The position numbers were made by a program, and so were the translations under genes. This document shows, one piece after another, positions 1-7,730 of a DNA stretch of 32,166 nt (position 1 is its first letter; every line of letters begins with the position of its first letter). Under the pieces are notes generated by a model, which worked only from the letters and a program-made list of their open reading frames with translations, did no database searches and was not told the DNA's origin. This DNA comes from Acidimicrobiaceae bacterium (lineage in GTDB: Bacteria; Actinomycetota; Acidimicrobiia; Acidimicrobiales; Palsa-688): assembly GCA_003166025.1 (NCBI GenBank), contig PMWT01000128.1:3133-35298 (forward strand). Direction: 5' to 3'.

Positions 1-46
1 CCGACTTCCAGCTCTCCGCCCAAACCCCTCCCACCAGGACTTTTTC

Positions 47-122
47 TGGAGCGGACGACGGGATTCGAACCCGCGACCCCAACCTTGGCAAGGTTGTGCT
101 CTACCAACTGAGCCACGTCCGC
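47..122 (-). tRNA. tRNA-Gly (anticodon GCC)
   Basis: The minus strand folds into a complete cloverleaf. The 7-bp acceptor stem pairs GCGGACG with CGTCCGC. The D-arm reads GGCTCAGTTGGTAGAGC. The anticodon stem CAACC/GGTTG closes the loop TTGCCAA, which carries anticodon GCC. The T-arm contains GGTTCGAATCC. The discriminator base is U, as is usual for bacterial tRNA-Gly, and the CCA end is encoded at 49-47. The mature body spans 51-122. It decodes GGC and GGU glycine codons, which are heavily used in a high-GC genome. No other tRNA is adjacent. Confidence 0.96.
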
Positions 123-141
123 AAAACTTCTCTGACCTGCC

Positions 142-147
142 ACTTTA
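142..147 (-). promoter_or_regulatory. Possible -10 box for tRNA-Gly
   Basis: On the minus strand TAAAGT lies about 20 nt before the tRNA 5' end and would give a short leader of roughly a dozen nucleotides. It fits the actinobacterial TANNNT pattern. No clear -35 box is visible, so this is tentative. Confidence 0.3.
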
Positions 148-270
148 TCCCCCCGAGCTCGCGGGGCCGACCGACCTAGCTTGTGACTAGTTCCGGCGGA
201 TCGAGACGAGCAGCAGAGCCATTGCCGGAAATTATACTGCGCCCGGAGCGCTTGGACTACCCCGCACTCG

Positions 271-1668
271 ATGCGCCTCTTGACCGGTCCGGAGCAGCCA
301 CGCGAGGTGATGACGACGCCGGACTACCGCTGCGCTGCACGTCGGGTCGCGCCACGCGGAGCCACTAGACCTGGAGCTGTGACTAGACCTCCGGGCGGCG
401 CTGGTGCCCTGAGGCTGCTGCTCCTTGTCCCGGCTGTCATTGGCCTCGCCCTGGCCACGGCCGCCTGCGGGGGCGGCTCCCCCTCCGTGGGCCCCGTCGG
501 GACCACCGGCACCGCGCCGCCGCTCGCCGTGCTTACTCGCGACACGAGCGGCAGCCAGGGCGACATCTTCATCGCCCCGGCCGGAGGCGGCTACGCGGCG
601 GGCCCCGAAATCGTCACCACCACCGGGAAGGTGGTCTGGTTCCACCGGCTGTCCGTCGGGGAGGTTGCCACCGACTTCCGCACTCAGACCTACTTGGGCG
701 AGCCGGTCCTCACCTGGTTCCAGTCAAGCGCCCCGCCCGCGCCCACCCGCCAACCCGAGGGCCCATTAGGAGCCCAAGGGGGACCAGGAGGGGCAAGCGT
801 TCAAGTCAGCCCGGACGGTCCCAGCGGCACCGACTACATCTACAACGACCGTTACGACCAGATCGCCACGGTCCGGGCGGGCAATGGGGACACTACCAAT
901 TTCCACGAGTTCCTCATCACGCCCTGGGACACCGCGCTGGTCCTGGCCGATACCGTGACGACCGCGAACCTGACCTCCGTCGGCGGCCCCGCCGACCAGC
1001 TAGTCATCGACGGCTTCGTCCAGGAGATCGACATTAGGACCGGGCAGGTGCTCTTCCAGTGGGACAGTGCCGGCCACGTCCCCTACGCCGATAGCTACGA
1101 GCGGCGGCCGTCCTCGCCGAGCACGGCCTGGGACTGGTTCCACATCAACGCCGTCCACCTCGACACCGATGGCAACCTGCTGGTGAGCTCCCGGAACACC
1201 TGGACCATATTCAAGGTGGACCGGAAGACCGGCCAGATCATTTGGCAGCTCGGCGGCAAGCACAGTTCGTTTACCCTGCGCACCGCCCCCGGCCAGGTCC
1301 TCGACGGCGACGGGAAGATTTTCGCCTGGCAGCATGACCCAGAAGCCATTGGCAACGGCGCGTACACGTTCTTCGACGACGAGTCGGGCGCCAACTTGCT
1401 CGGTTCCAGCCGGGTTGTAACGGTGCGGCTCGACCTCGCCATCAGGGTGGCCACTCTTATCAAGTCGGACGACCAGCCGGAGGGCAAGGTCGCGTCGCTC
1501 ATGGGTAACGCGCAGACAGTGCCCGGCGGCGACCTTTTCGTCGGTTGGGGCGCGCTGCCCTACATCTCCGAGTTCAGCCCGTCCGGGAAGCTGCTGTTCA
1601 ACGCGGAGCTCCCGACTGGGGTCAGCACCTACCGGGCTTACCTCCTGCCCTGGCACCCGCCCAGCTGA
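271..1668 (+). CDS. Arylsulfotransferase (ASST)-like secreted lipoprotein
   Basis: A 465-residue protein resembling the Arylsulfotran_2 branch of the ASST family. These are beta-propeller proteins, some of which transfer sulfate between phenolic compounds outside the membrane. Blocks seen here are NFHEFLITPWDTALVLAD, the stretch DWFHINAVHLDTDGN, a WQLGG turn and FAWQHDPEAIGNGAYTFFDDE. A lipoprotein signal precedes Cys66, with a hydrophobic run LLLLVPAVIGLALATAAC. The n-region from ATG 271 is unusually long. An in-frame GTG at 379 would leave a normal 29-residue lipoprotein leader, so the true start may be 379 or ATG 310; no upstream site has a good ribosome binding site. The substrate cannot be inferred from context. 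The gene stands alone between the tRNA and the DUF347 gene. The family is fairly clear, but the enzymatic activity is not proven. Confidence 0.8.
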   Translation: MRLLTGPEQPREVMTTPDYRCAARRVAPRGATRPGAVTRPPGGAGALRLLLLVPAVIGLALATAACGGGSPSVGPVGTTGTAPPLAVLTRDTSGSQGDIFIAPAGGGYAAGPEIVTTTGKVVWFHRLSVGEVATDFRTQTYLGEPVLTWFQSSAPPAPTRQPEGPLGAQGGPGGASVQVSPDGPSGTDYIYNDRYDQIATVRAGNGDTTNFHEFLITPWDTALVLADTVTTANLTSVGGPADQLVIDGFVQEIDIRTGQVLFQWDSAGHVPYADSYERRPSSPSTAWDWFHINAVHLDTDGNLLVSSRNTWTIFKVDRKTGQIIWQLGGKHSSFTLRTAPGQVLDGDGKIFAWQHDPEAIGNGAYTFFDDESGANLLGSSRVVTVRLDLAIRVATLIKSDDQPEGKVASLMGNAQTVPGGDLFVGWGALPYISEFSPSGKLLFNAELPTGVSTYRAYLLPWHPPS

Positions 1669-1805
1669 CCGTGCCCCGGGCCCAGCTAGAGGCAGACGAC
1701 CGTTATCCTTCAGCATGGGCTCGCTGGAGGCGTCGCGGCCATCATCTGTGCCCGCCAACGGCTCGGCCCGAGCACCAGTGCCCAGCATAAGGAGGGAACC
1801 GTCGC

Positions 1806-2657
1806 GTGGCGCCTGCCAACCATGACCCCCGCTCGGCGCGGGCACCCGGCACTCGGGCCCTGACGGACGGCCGGCTCCCCCTGGTCGGCCACATTTTCCC
1901 TACCCCGGCCGCGGCCAAGGTCCCAGAGGTCATATTCGTCTTCTGGGTGGTGAAGATCCTCACTACCGCAGGTGGGGAGGCCACCTCCGACTACCTCAGG
2001 ACGTGGGGCAACATCCGGGGCGGGAGCACCGAGGTCCTCGTGTTCGTCGTCGGGCTACTGCTGCAGTTCGGTACCCGCCGCTACCGGGCCTTGGCGTACT
2101 GGTCCCTGGCTTTTGCCATCGCCATCCTCGGTACCGGCGTGTCCGACTTCCTCCATCTCGACGTCCACATCCCCTATGCGGGAACGACCCTGCTGTGGGC
2201 GGTTGTACTGGTCGGCATCTTCTGGCTGTGGCAGCGCAACGAGGGCACGCTGTCAATCCACAGCATCACGACCCAGCGGCGCGAAGCCTTCTACTGGGCG
2301 ACCGTGTTCGCCACCTTTGCCCTCGGGACAGCGCTCGGGGACTTCACAGCGACATCGCTCAATTTGGGCTACCTGGCCTCAGGCATCCTCTTCGGCGTCC
2401 TCATCCTGCTCCCGGCGCTGGCGTGGTGGGGGCTCGGCCTCAACAGCATCGCCGCCTTCTGGATGTCCTATGTACTGACACGCCCCCTCGGTGCGTCCTT
2501 CGCCGACTACATCAGCAAGCCCCGGGCCCTCAGCGGGGCCAACTTCGGGGACGGCCCCACGGCCATCGTCTTCGCCGTTGCTGTCTTCCTCTTGGTCTTG
2601 TACCTCGCTGTCGCTCGTCCGGACATCCAGGAGAGCCAACCCTCAAGCTCTACTTGA
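1806..2657 (+). CDS. DUF347-repeat integral membrane protein (COG4705-like)
   Basis: A 283-residue polytopic membrane protein of unknown function. It contains about eight hydrophobic segments arranged as four related repeats. Each repeat has a helix followed by a small acidic motif: KILTTAGGEATSDYL, ILGTGVSDFLH, ALGTALGDFTATSL and RPLGASFADYI. This four-fold pattern is characteristic of the DUF347 repeat family. The start is GTG 1806, preceded by a strong Shine-Dalgarno AAGGAGGG at 1789-1796 with nine-base spacing. The first 40 residues are probably cytoplasmic. Its stop codon overlaps the 3' end of the opposite-strand gene by eight bases, so the two genes converge tail to tail. No transport substrate is evident. 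Confidence 0.85.
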   Translation: MAPANHDPRSARAPGTRALTDGRLPLVGHIFPTPAAAKVPEVIFVFWVVKILTTAGGEATSDYLRTWGNIRGGSTEVLVFVVGLLLQFGTRRYRALAYWSLAFAIAILGTGVSDFLHLDVHIPYAGTTLLWAVVLVGIFWLWQRNEGTLSIHSITTQRREAFYWATVFATFALGTALGDFTATSLNLGYLASGILFGVLILLPALAWWGLGLNSIAAFWMSYVLTRPLGASFADYISKPRALSGANFGDGPTAIVFAVAVFLLVLYLAVARPDIQESQPSSST

Positions 2658-3279
2658 CCCTTATGGGAAGGACGCATTCGCTCGGTTCACCGCTTACCCC
2701 CGCCTGCAGGACCTGGACCACGGAGCTGCCGGGCGGACAGGAACCCGGCTTTCCCGGCACTAGCACAGCGACGACCTTGACCGAGGCCCCGGCAGAGTGG
2801 CAGCTAAGGGCAACCGGCGAGTAGACCGGCGCCGACTTGGTCCCCCCGTGGCGTTGGAGGCACTCGCCTCGAAGGGCCTGGGCTGCCGCTATGTCGGCTT
2901 GGGTGGCGCGGCTCGGTGGTCGCGTGGCCTGCCACAACGCCAGGGCAACCACGAAGAGAGCGATGAGCAGCGGCACGAGGCGATATGGCGAGGTCATCGG
3001 CTTTCGGCCCGACATGGCATCGAGCGGTGCTCTTCGGTCGGAGGCACCCCCCCGTGCCGAGCTGACGGCCCGGTCCGCATGGCCCGCGCCCGAAATGCAG
3101 GCTGCGTACTCGGGCGGCAACGGTGGCGCGTCCGACTTCGGCACCCACACCACCCACCGGCCCAGGCCCTCGTTGAACCACGAGATCCGCTCAGAGGACG
3201 CCGACCGCCGCCAGCGCACTCCCCGGTAGACCACCTCGCCCGGCTCTGCGGGGACCGTCGGGCGTTTGCCGGCTGTCAC
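2650..3279 (-). CDS. Uncharacterised single-pass membrane protein coupled to mutM
   Basis: I do not recognise a named family. The start GTG at 3279-3277 overlaps the mutM stop in a GTGA arrangement, which implies translational coupling and gives a 209-residue product. Residues 1-60 form a compact aromatic domain with RWRRSASSERISWFNEGLGR followed by a VVWVP segment and PPLPPEY. It is reminiscent of short actinobacterial Trp-rich modules such as DUF2510. A low-complexity link follows, then one transmembrane helix LVPLLIALFVVALALW, then an 80-residue C-terminal tail with four cysteines (ECL, LSCH, GSCP, SECV) that probably lies outside the membrane. An internal ATG at 3015 could instead start a 121-residue protein containing only the helix and the tail. 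The aromatic N-terminal block reads as real protein, so I favour the longer form. Confidence 0.6.
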   Translation of the reverse strand: MTAGKRPTVPAEPGEVVYRGVRWRRSASSERISWFNEGLGRWVVWVPKSDAPPLPPEYAACISGAGHADRAVSSARGGASDRRAPLDAMSGRKPMTSPYRLVPLLIALFVVALALWQATRPPSRATQADIAAAQALRGECLQRHGGTKSAPVYSPVALSCHSAGASVKVVAVLVPGKPGSCPPGSSVVQVLQAGVSGEPSECVLPIRVK

Positions 3280-4136
3280 TTCAACAACCGCGACAATCGC
3301 CGGTCCGCAAGTACCTTTCCGCCGGTCTGGCACTCCGGGCAGTACTGAAAGCTCCGGTTGGCCAGGAACACCGACCGGACCGCCGTACCACACAGGGGGC
3401 ACGCCTGCCCCTCCCGACCGTGCACCCCCATGCCGGCCCGCTTGGCATCCTTCAACTCCTTCGCCGCCTGGCCCAGGCTGCGCTCGACGGCCGAGCGCAA
3501 AGTCCCGGTCAGCGCCGAGTACAGCCGACCAACCTCGGCGTCCGTCAGCTTGCCGGCGGCTTTGAAGGGCGACAGCTTGGCGGCCCAAAGGACCTCGTCC
3601 GAATAGGCGTTGCCTACCCCGGCCAGCACGGACTGGTCGGCCAGAACGGTCTTGAGCTGGCCGGGAGCGCGGGACAGTACGTCCGCCAGCTGCGCCTGGT
3701 CAAAGCCTGGGCTCAGTGGGTCAGGCCCGAGCCGCGCCACTCCTTCGATTGTCACCGGGTCGTCGACCAGCCACAGGGCCAGCCTTTTCTCCGTCCCCTG
3801 TTCGGTCAGGTCAAAACCGGCGCCACTGGACAACCCGACACGCAGGGCGAGCGGGCCCTTGCCCGGCCGTGCACGCGCCGGGGGCACCGGGTCACGCCAG
3901 TGGAGCCAGCCGGCCCGAGCGAGATGGGTCACCAGCCACAGCTCACCGACAGAGATGCATAGGTACTTTCCCCGCCGTTCCGCCCCCGCCACGACCTGGC
4001 CGACGAGATCGGAGAGGGGCGGCCGGTATGTCTTCAGGGCCGACAGGGAGGCGATCTCGGCCCGCTCCACCGTGGTACCCATGGCCTTGTCGGCCACGAA
4101 CCGGACCAGGGCTTCGACCTCGGGCAGCTCAGGCAT
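3276..4136 (-). CDS. mutM: Formamidopyrimidine-DNA glycosylase family protein (divergent Fpg)
   Basis: A base-excision repair glycosylase/AP lyase of 286 residues, normal length for Fpg/Nei. It begins PELPEVE with the catalytic N-terminal proline and the following glutamate, and has Lys57 in RRGKYL. The helix-two-turn-helix carries Asn176 in GVGNAYSDEV. The C-terminal zinc finger has Cys246, Cys249, Cys266 and Cys269, with Arg261 at the finger tip. The residues that fill the gap left by the flipped-out base in E. coli Fpg (Met, Arg, Phe) are not conserved. The first position is Ala73 in HLARAGWL, and the RRFG loop is replaced by EKRLALWL near 116-123. A similar pattern is known in an actinobacterial Fpg subfamily, so specificity may differ from classical 8-oxoguanine repair. 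It lies 24 nt downstream of dut, consistent with a nucleotide-damage operon. Confidence 0.88.
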   Translation of the reverse strand: MPELPEVEALVRFVADKAMGTTVERAEIASLSALKTYRPPLSDLVGQVVAGAERRGKYLCISVGELWLVTHLARAGWLHWRDPVPPARARPGKGPLALRVGLSSGAGFDLTEQGTEKRLALWLVDDPVTIEGVARLGPDPLSPGFDQAQLADVLSRAPGQLKTVLADQSVLAGVGNAYSDEVLWAAKLSPFKAAGKLTDAEVGRLYSALTGTLRSAVERSLGQAAKELKDAKRAGMGVHGREGQACPLCGTAVRSVFLANRSFQYCPECQTGGKVLADRRLSRLLK

Positions 4137-4160
4137 CAGGCACTCGTCTCCCTAGGCCTC

Positions 4161-4625
4161 CTAGCGCCCGCTGTGGCCGAAACCGCCGAACCCGCGCTCT
4201 GAGGGCGGCAACTCGCTCGCCGGCACGAAGGCGGCCGACGCCACCTCTTTTATGACGAGCTGAGCGATGCGGTCACCACGATGGATCTCATAAGGCGAGG
4301 ACGGGTCCGTGTTGACCAGCAGCACTTTCAGCTCGTCACGGTACCCGGCGTCGATGAGCCCCGGGGCGTTCAGCACGGTCACTCCGTGGCGCCAGGCCAG
4401 CCCGCTGCGAGGCTGGACAAAGCCGGCGTAGCCCTTCGGTATGGCCAGGGCTACGCCGGTGGGTACGAGCGCTCGTCCGCCGCCGGGGGCCAGGGTCACG
4501 TCGTTGCGGGCGCATAGGTCGGCACCGGCGTCCCCGGGACGGGCGTAGGCGGGCAGGGGTAAGTCCGGGTCGAGCTGGAGCACTTCGACCGTCACGCCGG
4601 TCACGCCGGTCACGCCGGTCCCCAT
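4161..4625 (-). CDS. dut: Deoxyuridine 5'-triphosphate nucleotidohydrolase (dUTPase)
   Basis: Hydrolyses dUTP to dUMP and pyrophosphate, keeping uracil out of DNA and supplying dUMP for thymidylate. All five trimeric dUTPase motifs are present in order: DAGADL, PRSGLA, the motif-III block around APGLIDAGYRDE with catalytic Asp and Tyr, RGDRIAQLVI, and the C-terminal lid RGFGGFGHSG. I chose ATG 4625 because GAGGAG sits ten bases upstream, giving 154 residues; a GTG at 4661 in the same frame would add 12 residues. Codons 3-11 are a nine-base tandem repeat, and its GTG codons offer further start options. The gene is divergent from orn, with about 118 bp between the two starts, and precedes mutM. 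Confidence 0.95.
   Translation of the reverse strand: MGTGVTGVTGVTVEVLQLDPDLPLPAYARPGDAGADLCARNDVTLAPGGGRALVPTGVALAIPKGYAGFVQPRSGLAWRHGVTVLNAPGLIDAGYRDELKVLLVNTDPSSPYEIHRGDRIAQLVIKEVASAAFVPASELPPSERGFGGFGHSGR
4591..4617. repeat. Three tandem 9-bp repeats in the dut N-terminus
   Basis: GTCACGCCG occurs three times head to tail and is followed by GTC. On the coding strand it gives repeated Thr-Gly-Val just after the preferred start. A change in copy number would stay in frame and would add or remove GTG codons near the start. Confidence 0.9.
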
Positions 4626-4730
4626 CGCCGGGCCGCTCCTCACCGCATCGTCGCCGTCCACGCCCGCCCAGGCTAGCCATCGCCGGGACCGGCCCGAGGC
4701 CCGGCAAATGCCCTAATGCTGAGGCCCTAG

Positions 4731-4736
4731 TAGAGT
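4731..4736 (+). promoter_or_regulatory. Candidate -10 box for orn (leaderless)
   Basis: TAGAGT lies seven bases before the GTG start. This places transcription initiation at or very near the start codon. No Shine-Dalgarno sequence is present, consistent with a leaderless mRNA. Confidence 0.5.
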
Positions 4737-4743
4737 CCGCGCG

Positions 4744-5294
<551 letters not shown>

Positions 5295-5298
<4 letters not shown>

Positions 5299-5316
5299 CC
5301 GTGGCACCATGGTTAG
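5295..5316. terminator. Hairpin over the orn stop codon, possible terminator
   Basis: CTAACCGTGG pairs with CCATGGTTAG across a two-base turn. That is ten pairs including one G-U, and a slightly shorter stem with a four-base loop would be more realistic. There is no downstream T-run, so it could be an actinobacterial-type terminator or an mRNA stability element. Confidence 0.45.
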
Positions 5317-5329
5317 TTAACCGGTTGAC
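5316..5329. promoter_or_regulatory. Near-palindrome, candidate operator
   Basis: GTTAACCGGTTGAC is one mismatch away from a perfect 14-bp palindrome. It sits 30 bp before the small basic ORF. GTTAAC is unusual in such GC-rich DNA and recurs twice on the far side of the same ORF. Confidence 0.4.
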
Positions 5330-5358
5330 CAAAAACGGCCGGCGATACGGAGGTGGAG

Positions 5359-5670
5359 ATGACCCGTGTGATGGACGCTCCGTTCCTCGAGGACGCGCAA
5401 GGCCGCCGGCGGAAGGCCAGTCGAGCGACGCGCCATGCTGTTCGCAGCCAGCTGCACACCGCGCTGCTTGACGAAGAGGACCTCGATGACAAGGTTTTGC
5501 CCGTCGTCCCCCATGACGTAGGGCGCAAGACCTCTCCCAAACCGAAGAAAGCCCCTGCTCCAGGCCGACGTGGCGGCTTCAAGGTGTGGAAGACAGCGTT
5601 CTGGAAACGTCGTCGAGAGCTATGGGCTGAGCGCAACGCAGCCGAGAGGGCCATCGCCGAGGCTGAATGA
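5359..5670 (+). CDS. Small basic protein of unknown function
   Basis: I do not recognise a family. The 103-residue product starts at ATG 5359, five bases after GGAGG at 5349-5353; a GTG at 5353 in the same frame overlaps this site and is less likely. The protein is strongly charged. It has an N-terminal basic patch GRRRKASRATRH, a middle acidic run LLDEEDLDDK, a Pro/Lys linker TSPKPKKAPAPGRRGG and a C-terminal helix rich in Arg, Glu and Ala (WKRRRELWAERNAAERAIAEAE). It has no signal peptide or transmembrane segment. The composition would suit nucleic-acid or ribosome association, but that is inference. The gene is flanked by GTTAAC palindromes and lies between orn and an aldo/keto reductase. 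Confidence 0.65.
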   Translation: MTRVMDAPFLEDAQGRRRKASRATRHAVRSQLHTALLDEEDLDDKVLPVVPHDVGRKTSPKPKKAPAPGRRGGFKVWKTAFWKRRRELWAERNAAERAIAEAE

Positions 5671-5677
5671 TCGATGG

Positions 5678-5697
5678 GTTAACGGGGAGGCGTTAAC
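5678..5697. promoter_or_regulatory. Paired GTTAAC palindromes, candidate operator
   Basis: Two GTTAAC hexamers are separated by eight GC-rich bases, with centres 14 bp apart. The second copy falls where a -35 element would lie for the -10-like box at 5712, so a bound protein could control the downstream aldo/keto reductase. Confidence 0.4.
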
Positions 5698-5711
5698 TCG
5701 CCCCGCGGCGG

Positions 5712-5717
5712 TAAGTT
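5712..5717 (+). promoter_or_regulatory. Candidate -10 box for the aldo/keto reductase
   Basis: TAAGTT is followed by seven bases and then ATG 5725. No Shine-Dalgarno sequence is seen, so a leaderless transcript is likely. Confidence 0.45.
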
Positions 5718-5724
5718 CGGCCCC

Positions 5725-6756
5725 ATGGAATACCGTGCTCTCGGTCGCACCGGAGTCGAGGTCAGTTCCCTGTGCTTGGGCGCCATGATGTTCGGCGCTT
5801 GGGGGAACACTGACCACGAAGAGTGCCACCGCATAATTCAACGTGCCCTCGACGCGGGCATCAACTTTATTGATACGGCCGACGTTTATTCCGCCGGTGA
5901 ATCAGAAGAAATCGTGGGCGATTTCCTTGGCTCGATCGGTCAGCGACGCCAAGACATCGTCTTGGCCACGAAAGTCCACGGCCAGATGGGCGAAGGCCGC
6001 AACCGCCAAGGCAATTCGCGGCGCTGGATAATCTCCGAGTGCGAGGCCAGCCTGCGCCGACTGCGCACGGACTATATCGACCTGTACCAGGTTCACCGGC
6101 CCAGCCCAGGCACCGATATCGACGACACATTGGCGGCCCTCAGTGACCTGGTACACGCCGGCAAGATCAGGTATTTCGGCAGTTCGACGTTCCCGGCCTG
6201 GATGGTGGTCGAGGCGCATTGGGCCTCCGAACGGAGATCTCGCGAGCGCCTGTCCACCGAGCAGCCCCCGTACTCCATGCTGGTCCGCGGCATAGAGGCC
6301 GATCTGTTGCAGGTCTGCCGGGAGTACGGGATGGGCGTGCTCAGTTGGAGCCCCCTGGCCGGGGGCTGGTTGTCGGGCCGCTACGGCACAGGCCAGCAAA
6401 ACAAGTCACGCCGGGCCGAGCGTATGCCTGCCCGCTACGACCTCAGCCTTCCGGCCAACGCCGCCAAGCTGGCCGCCGTCGACCAGCTCTCCGAACTGGC
6501 GGCCAAGGCCGGCCACAGTTTGCCCGAACTCGCAGTGGCCTTTGTCCTGGCCCACCCCGCCGTCACCTCGGCGATTATCGGGCCTCGGACGATGGAACAA
6601 CTGACCAGCCTGCTCGACGCGGCCAACATCCTGCTCGACCATGACGTCCTGGATGCCATCGACCAAATCGTCCCGCCCGGGCAGGACCTCAACATCGGCG
6701 ATCACGGCTGGGAAGCGCCATGGGTCGGGGAGGCCGCCTTGCGGCGCCGGTACTGA
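5725..6756 (+). CDS. Aldo/keto reductase (first of three)
   Basis: A 343-residue NAD(P)H-dependent oxidoreductase with a TIM-barrel fold. The catalytic tetrad is complete: Asp50 in NFIDTADVYS, Tyr55, Lys83 in LATKVHG and His124 in YQVHRP. The cofactor-binding end reads IIGPRTMEQL near 290. It begins MEYRALGRTGVEVSSLCLGAMMFG, close to the aldo/keto reductase at 14413 (MEYTRLGSTGLEVSRICLGC), so the two are probably paralogues of the YajO/YghZ-like bacterial group. The physiological substrate is unknown. It appears to have its own leaderless promoter and a possible GTTAAC operator. The downstream gene also has its own -10-like element, so the two need not be co-transcribed. Confidence 0.93.
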   Translation: MEYRALGRTGVEVSSLCLGAMMFGAWGNTDHEECHRIIQRALDAGINFIDTADVYSAGESEEIVGDFLGSIGQRRQDIVLATKVHGQMGEGRNRQGNSRRWIISECEASLRRLRTDYIDLYQVHRPSPGTDIDDTLAALSDLVHAGKIRYFGSSTFPAWMVVEAHWASERRSRERLSTEQPPYSMLVRGIEADLLQVCREYGMGVLSWSPLAGGWLSGRYGTGQQNKSRRAERMPARYDLSLPANAAKLAAVDQLSELAAKAGHSLPELAVAFVLAHPAVTSAIIGPRTMEQLTSLLDAANILLDHDVLDAIDQIVPPGQDLNIGDHGWEAPWVGEAALRRRY

Positions 6757-6862
6757 GTTGGCCGAGGCCTTGGCCAAGACCGAAGGGCCTGTGCAGTCGT
6801 GGTCGACCTGGCCCCCTACCGCCGGGGCTCCTCGGGAGCGGCAAGTAAGGGCAGCGGCCCTA

Positions 6863-6868
6863 TAACCT
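6863..6868 (+). promoter_or_regulatory. Candidate -10 box for the F420-type reductase
   Basis: TAACCT, within TATAACCT, ends six bases before ATG 6875 and there is no ribosome binding site. The arrangement matches the ppgK start further on. Confidence 0.45.
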
Positions 6869-6874
6869 CAGGGC

Positions 6875-7261
6875 ATGCTCGATGAAAATGTTAAATCACT
6901 CGCCAAGGGCAAGAACTTTGCCGCCTTCACCACCCTGCTCCCCGGCGGCCAGCCTATGACCCACATCATGTGGGTCGACGCCGACGACGAGCACCTCTTG
7001 ATCAACACCGAGGTACACCGTCGCAAGTTCCTCAACGTAGAGGCGGACCCCCGGGTCACCGTAACTGTTATCGACTCCACCAACTCCTACCACTATGCGG
7101 AGGTGCGGGGTCGGGTGGTAGAGAAAGTCACGGGGCCCGAAGCCCGCGCGCACATCGACTTCTTAAGCCAGAAGTACAACGGCCAGCTTTACCCGGCCGA
7201 AAACATCACCAGCGAGAGAGTGATCCTGCGCATAGCCCCGGACCGTCAACGCCTCAACTAA
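6875..7261 (+). CDS. PPOX-class, probably F420-dependent oxidoreductase
   Basis: A 128-residue single-domain split-beta-barrel protein of the pyridoxamine-phosphate-oxidase-like superfamily. In actinobacteria many such small members bind F420 rather than FMN. Family features are the N-terminal strand FAAFTTLLPGGQPMTHIMWVD, then HLLINTEVHRRKFLNVEADPRVTVTVID and the C-terminal strand pair ending VILRIAPDRQRLN. The HRRKFLN segment corresponds to the basic cofactor-phosphate region. The size is normal and there is no signal peptide. It probably acts in the cytosol as a dimer; its substrate is not predictable. It converges on msrB, with a strong hairpin between the two. FMN or heme binding are alternatives I cannot exclude. 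Confidence 0.85.
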   Translation: MLDENVKSLAKGKNFAAFTTLLPGGQPMTHIMWVDADDEHLLINTEVHRRKFLNVEADPRVTVTVIDSTNSYHYAEVRGRVVEKVTGPEARAHIDFLSQKYNGQLYPAENITSERVILRIAPDRQRLN

Positions 7262-7286
7262 CCGTCCGTCTTGGCCCCACCTCGGT

Positions 7287-7313
7287 CGCCGGCGAACAGC
7301 GCGTTCGCCGGCG
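7287..7313. terminator. Bidirectional terminator-like hairpin
   Basis: A perfect 11-bp inverted repeat, CGCCGGCGAAC and GTTCGCCGGCG, encloses a five-base loop AGCGC. It sits exactly between two convergent genes, so it can end transcription in both directions. Neither side has a T-run, as is common in high-GC genomes. Confidence 0.75.
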
Positions 7314-7319
7314 CATTGG

Positions 7320-7730
7320 TCATTCCTTGGCGAAGTCCAGCGACAGCGAGTTGATGCAGTAACGCTGGCCAGTGGGCTGAGGCCCGTCGTCGAACACGTG
7401 GCCCAAATGGCCGCCGCACGCCCGGCACACGACCTCCGTGCGCACCGTCCCGTGGCTCTTATCGGTACGCAGTTCGACCGCCTCGGCCGTCGCCGGCTCG
7501 AAAAAGCTCGGCCAGCCCGACCCTGACTCGAACTTCGTCGACGAGCCGAAGAGGACCGCCCCGCAACCGGCGCACCGGTACGTCCCGTCCTCGTGGTGAT
7601 CGACAAAGCGGCCCGACCACGGAGGCTCGGTCCCCGCCTGGCGTAAGACCCGGTACTGGTCCGGGTCGAGCTGGGCACGCCACTGATCTTCTGTCCGGCT
7701 GGCGGCACCGGCGTCCTTGGTCTCAGTCAC
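7320..7730 (-). CDS. msrB: Peptide-methionine (R)-S-oxide reductase
   Basis: Reduces methionine-R-sulfoxide in proteins in the cytosol. The 136-residue product from GTG 7730 has the two zinc CxxC pairs, Cys53/Cys56 (YRCAGCG) and Cys102/Cys105 (VCRACGG). The active-site block is [11 protein letters not shown], followed by [10 protein letters not shown] and the catalytic Cys125 in [11 protein letters not shown]. The reading frame stays open far upstream, but that part is antisense to ppgK and shows no family similarity, so I start at GTG 7730. This also matches the usual N-terminus (residues [18 protein letters not shown]). No ribosome binding site is visible. Confidence 0.95.
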   Translation of the reverse strand: MTETKDAGAASRTEDQWRAQLDPDQYRVLRQAGTEPPWSGRFVDHHEDGTYRCAGCGAVLFGSSTKFESGSGWPSFFEPATAEAVELRTDKSHGTVRTEVVCRACGGHLGHVFDDGPQPTGQRYCINSLSLDFAKE

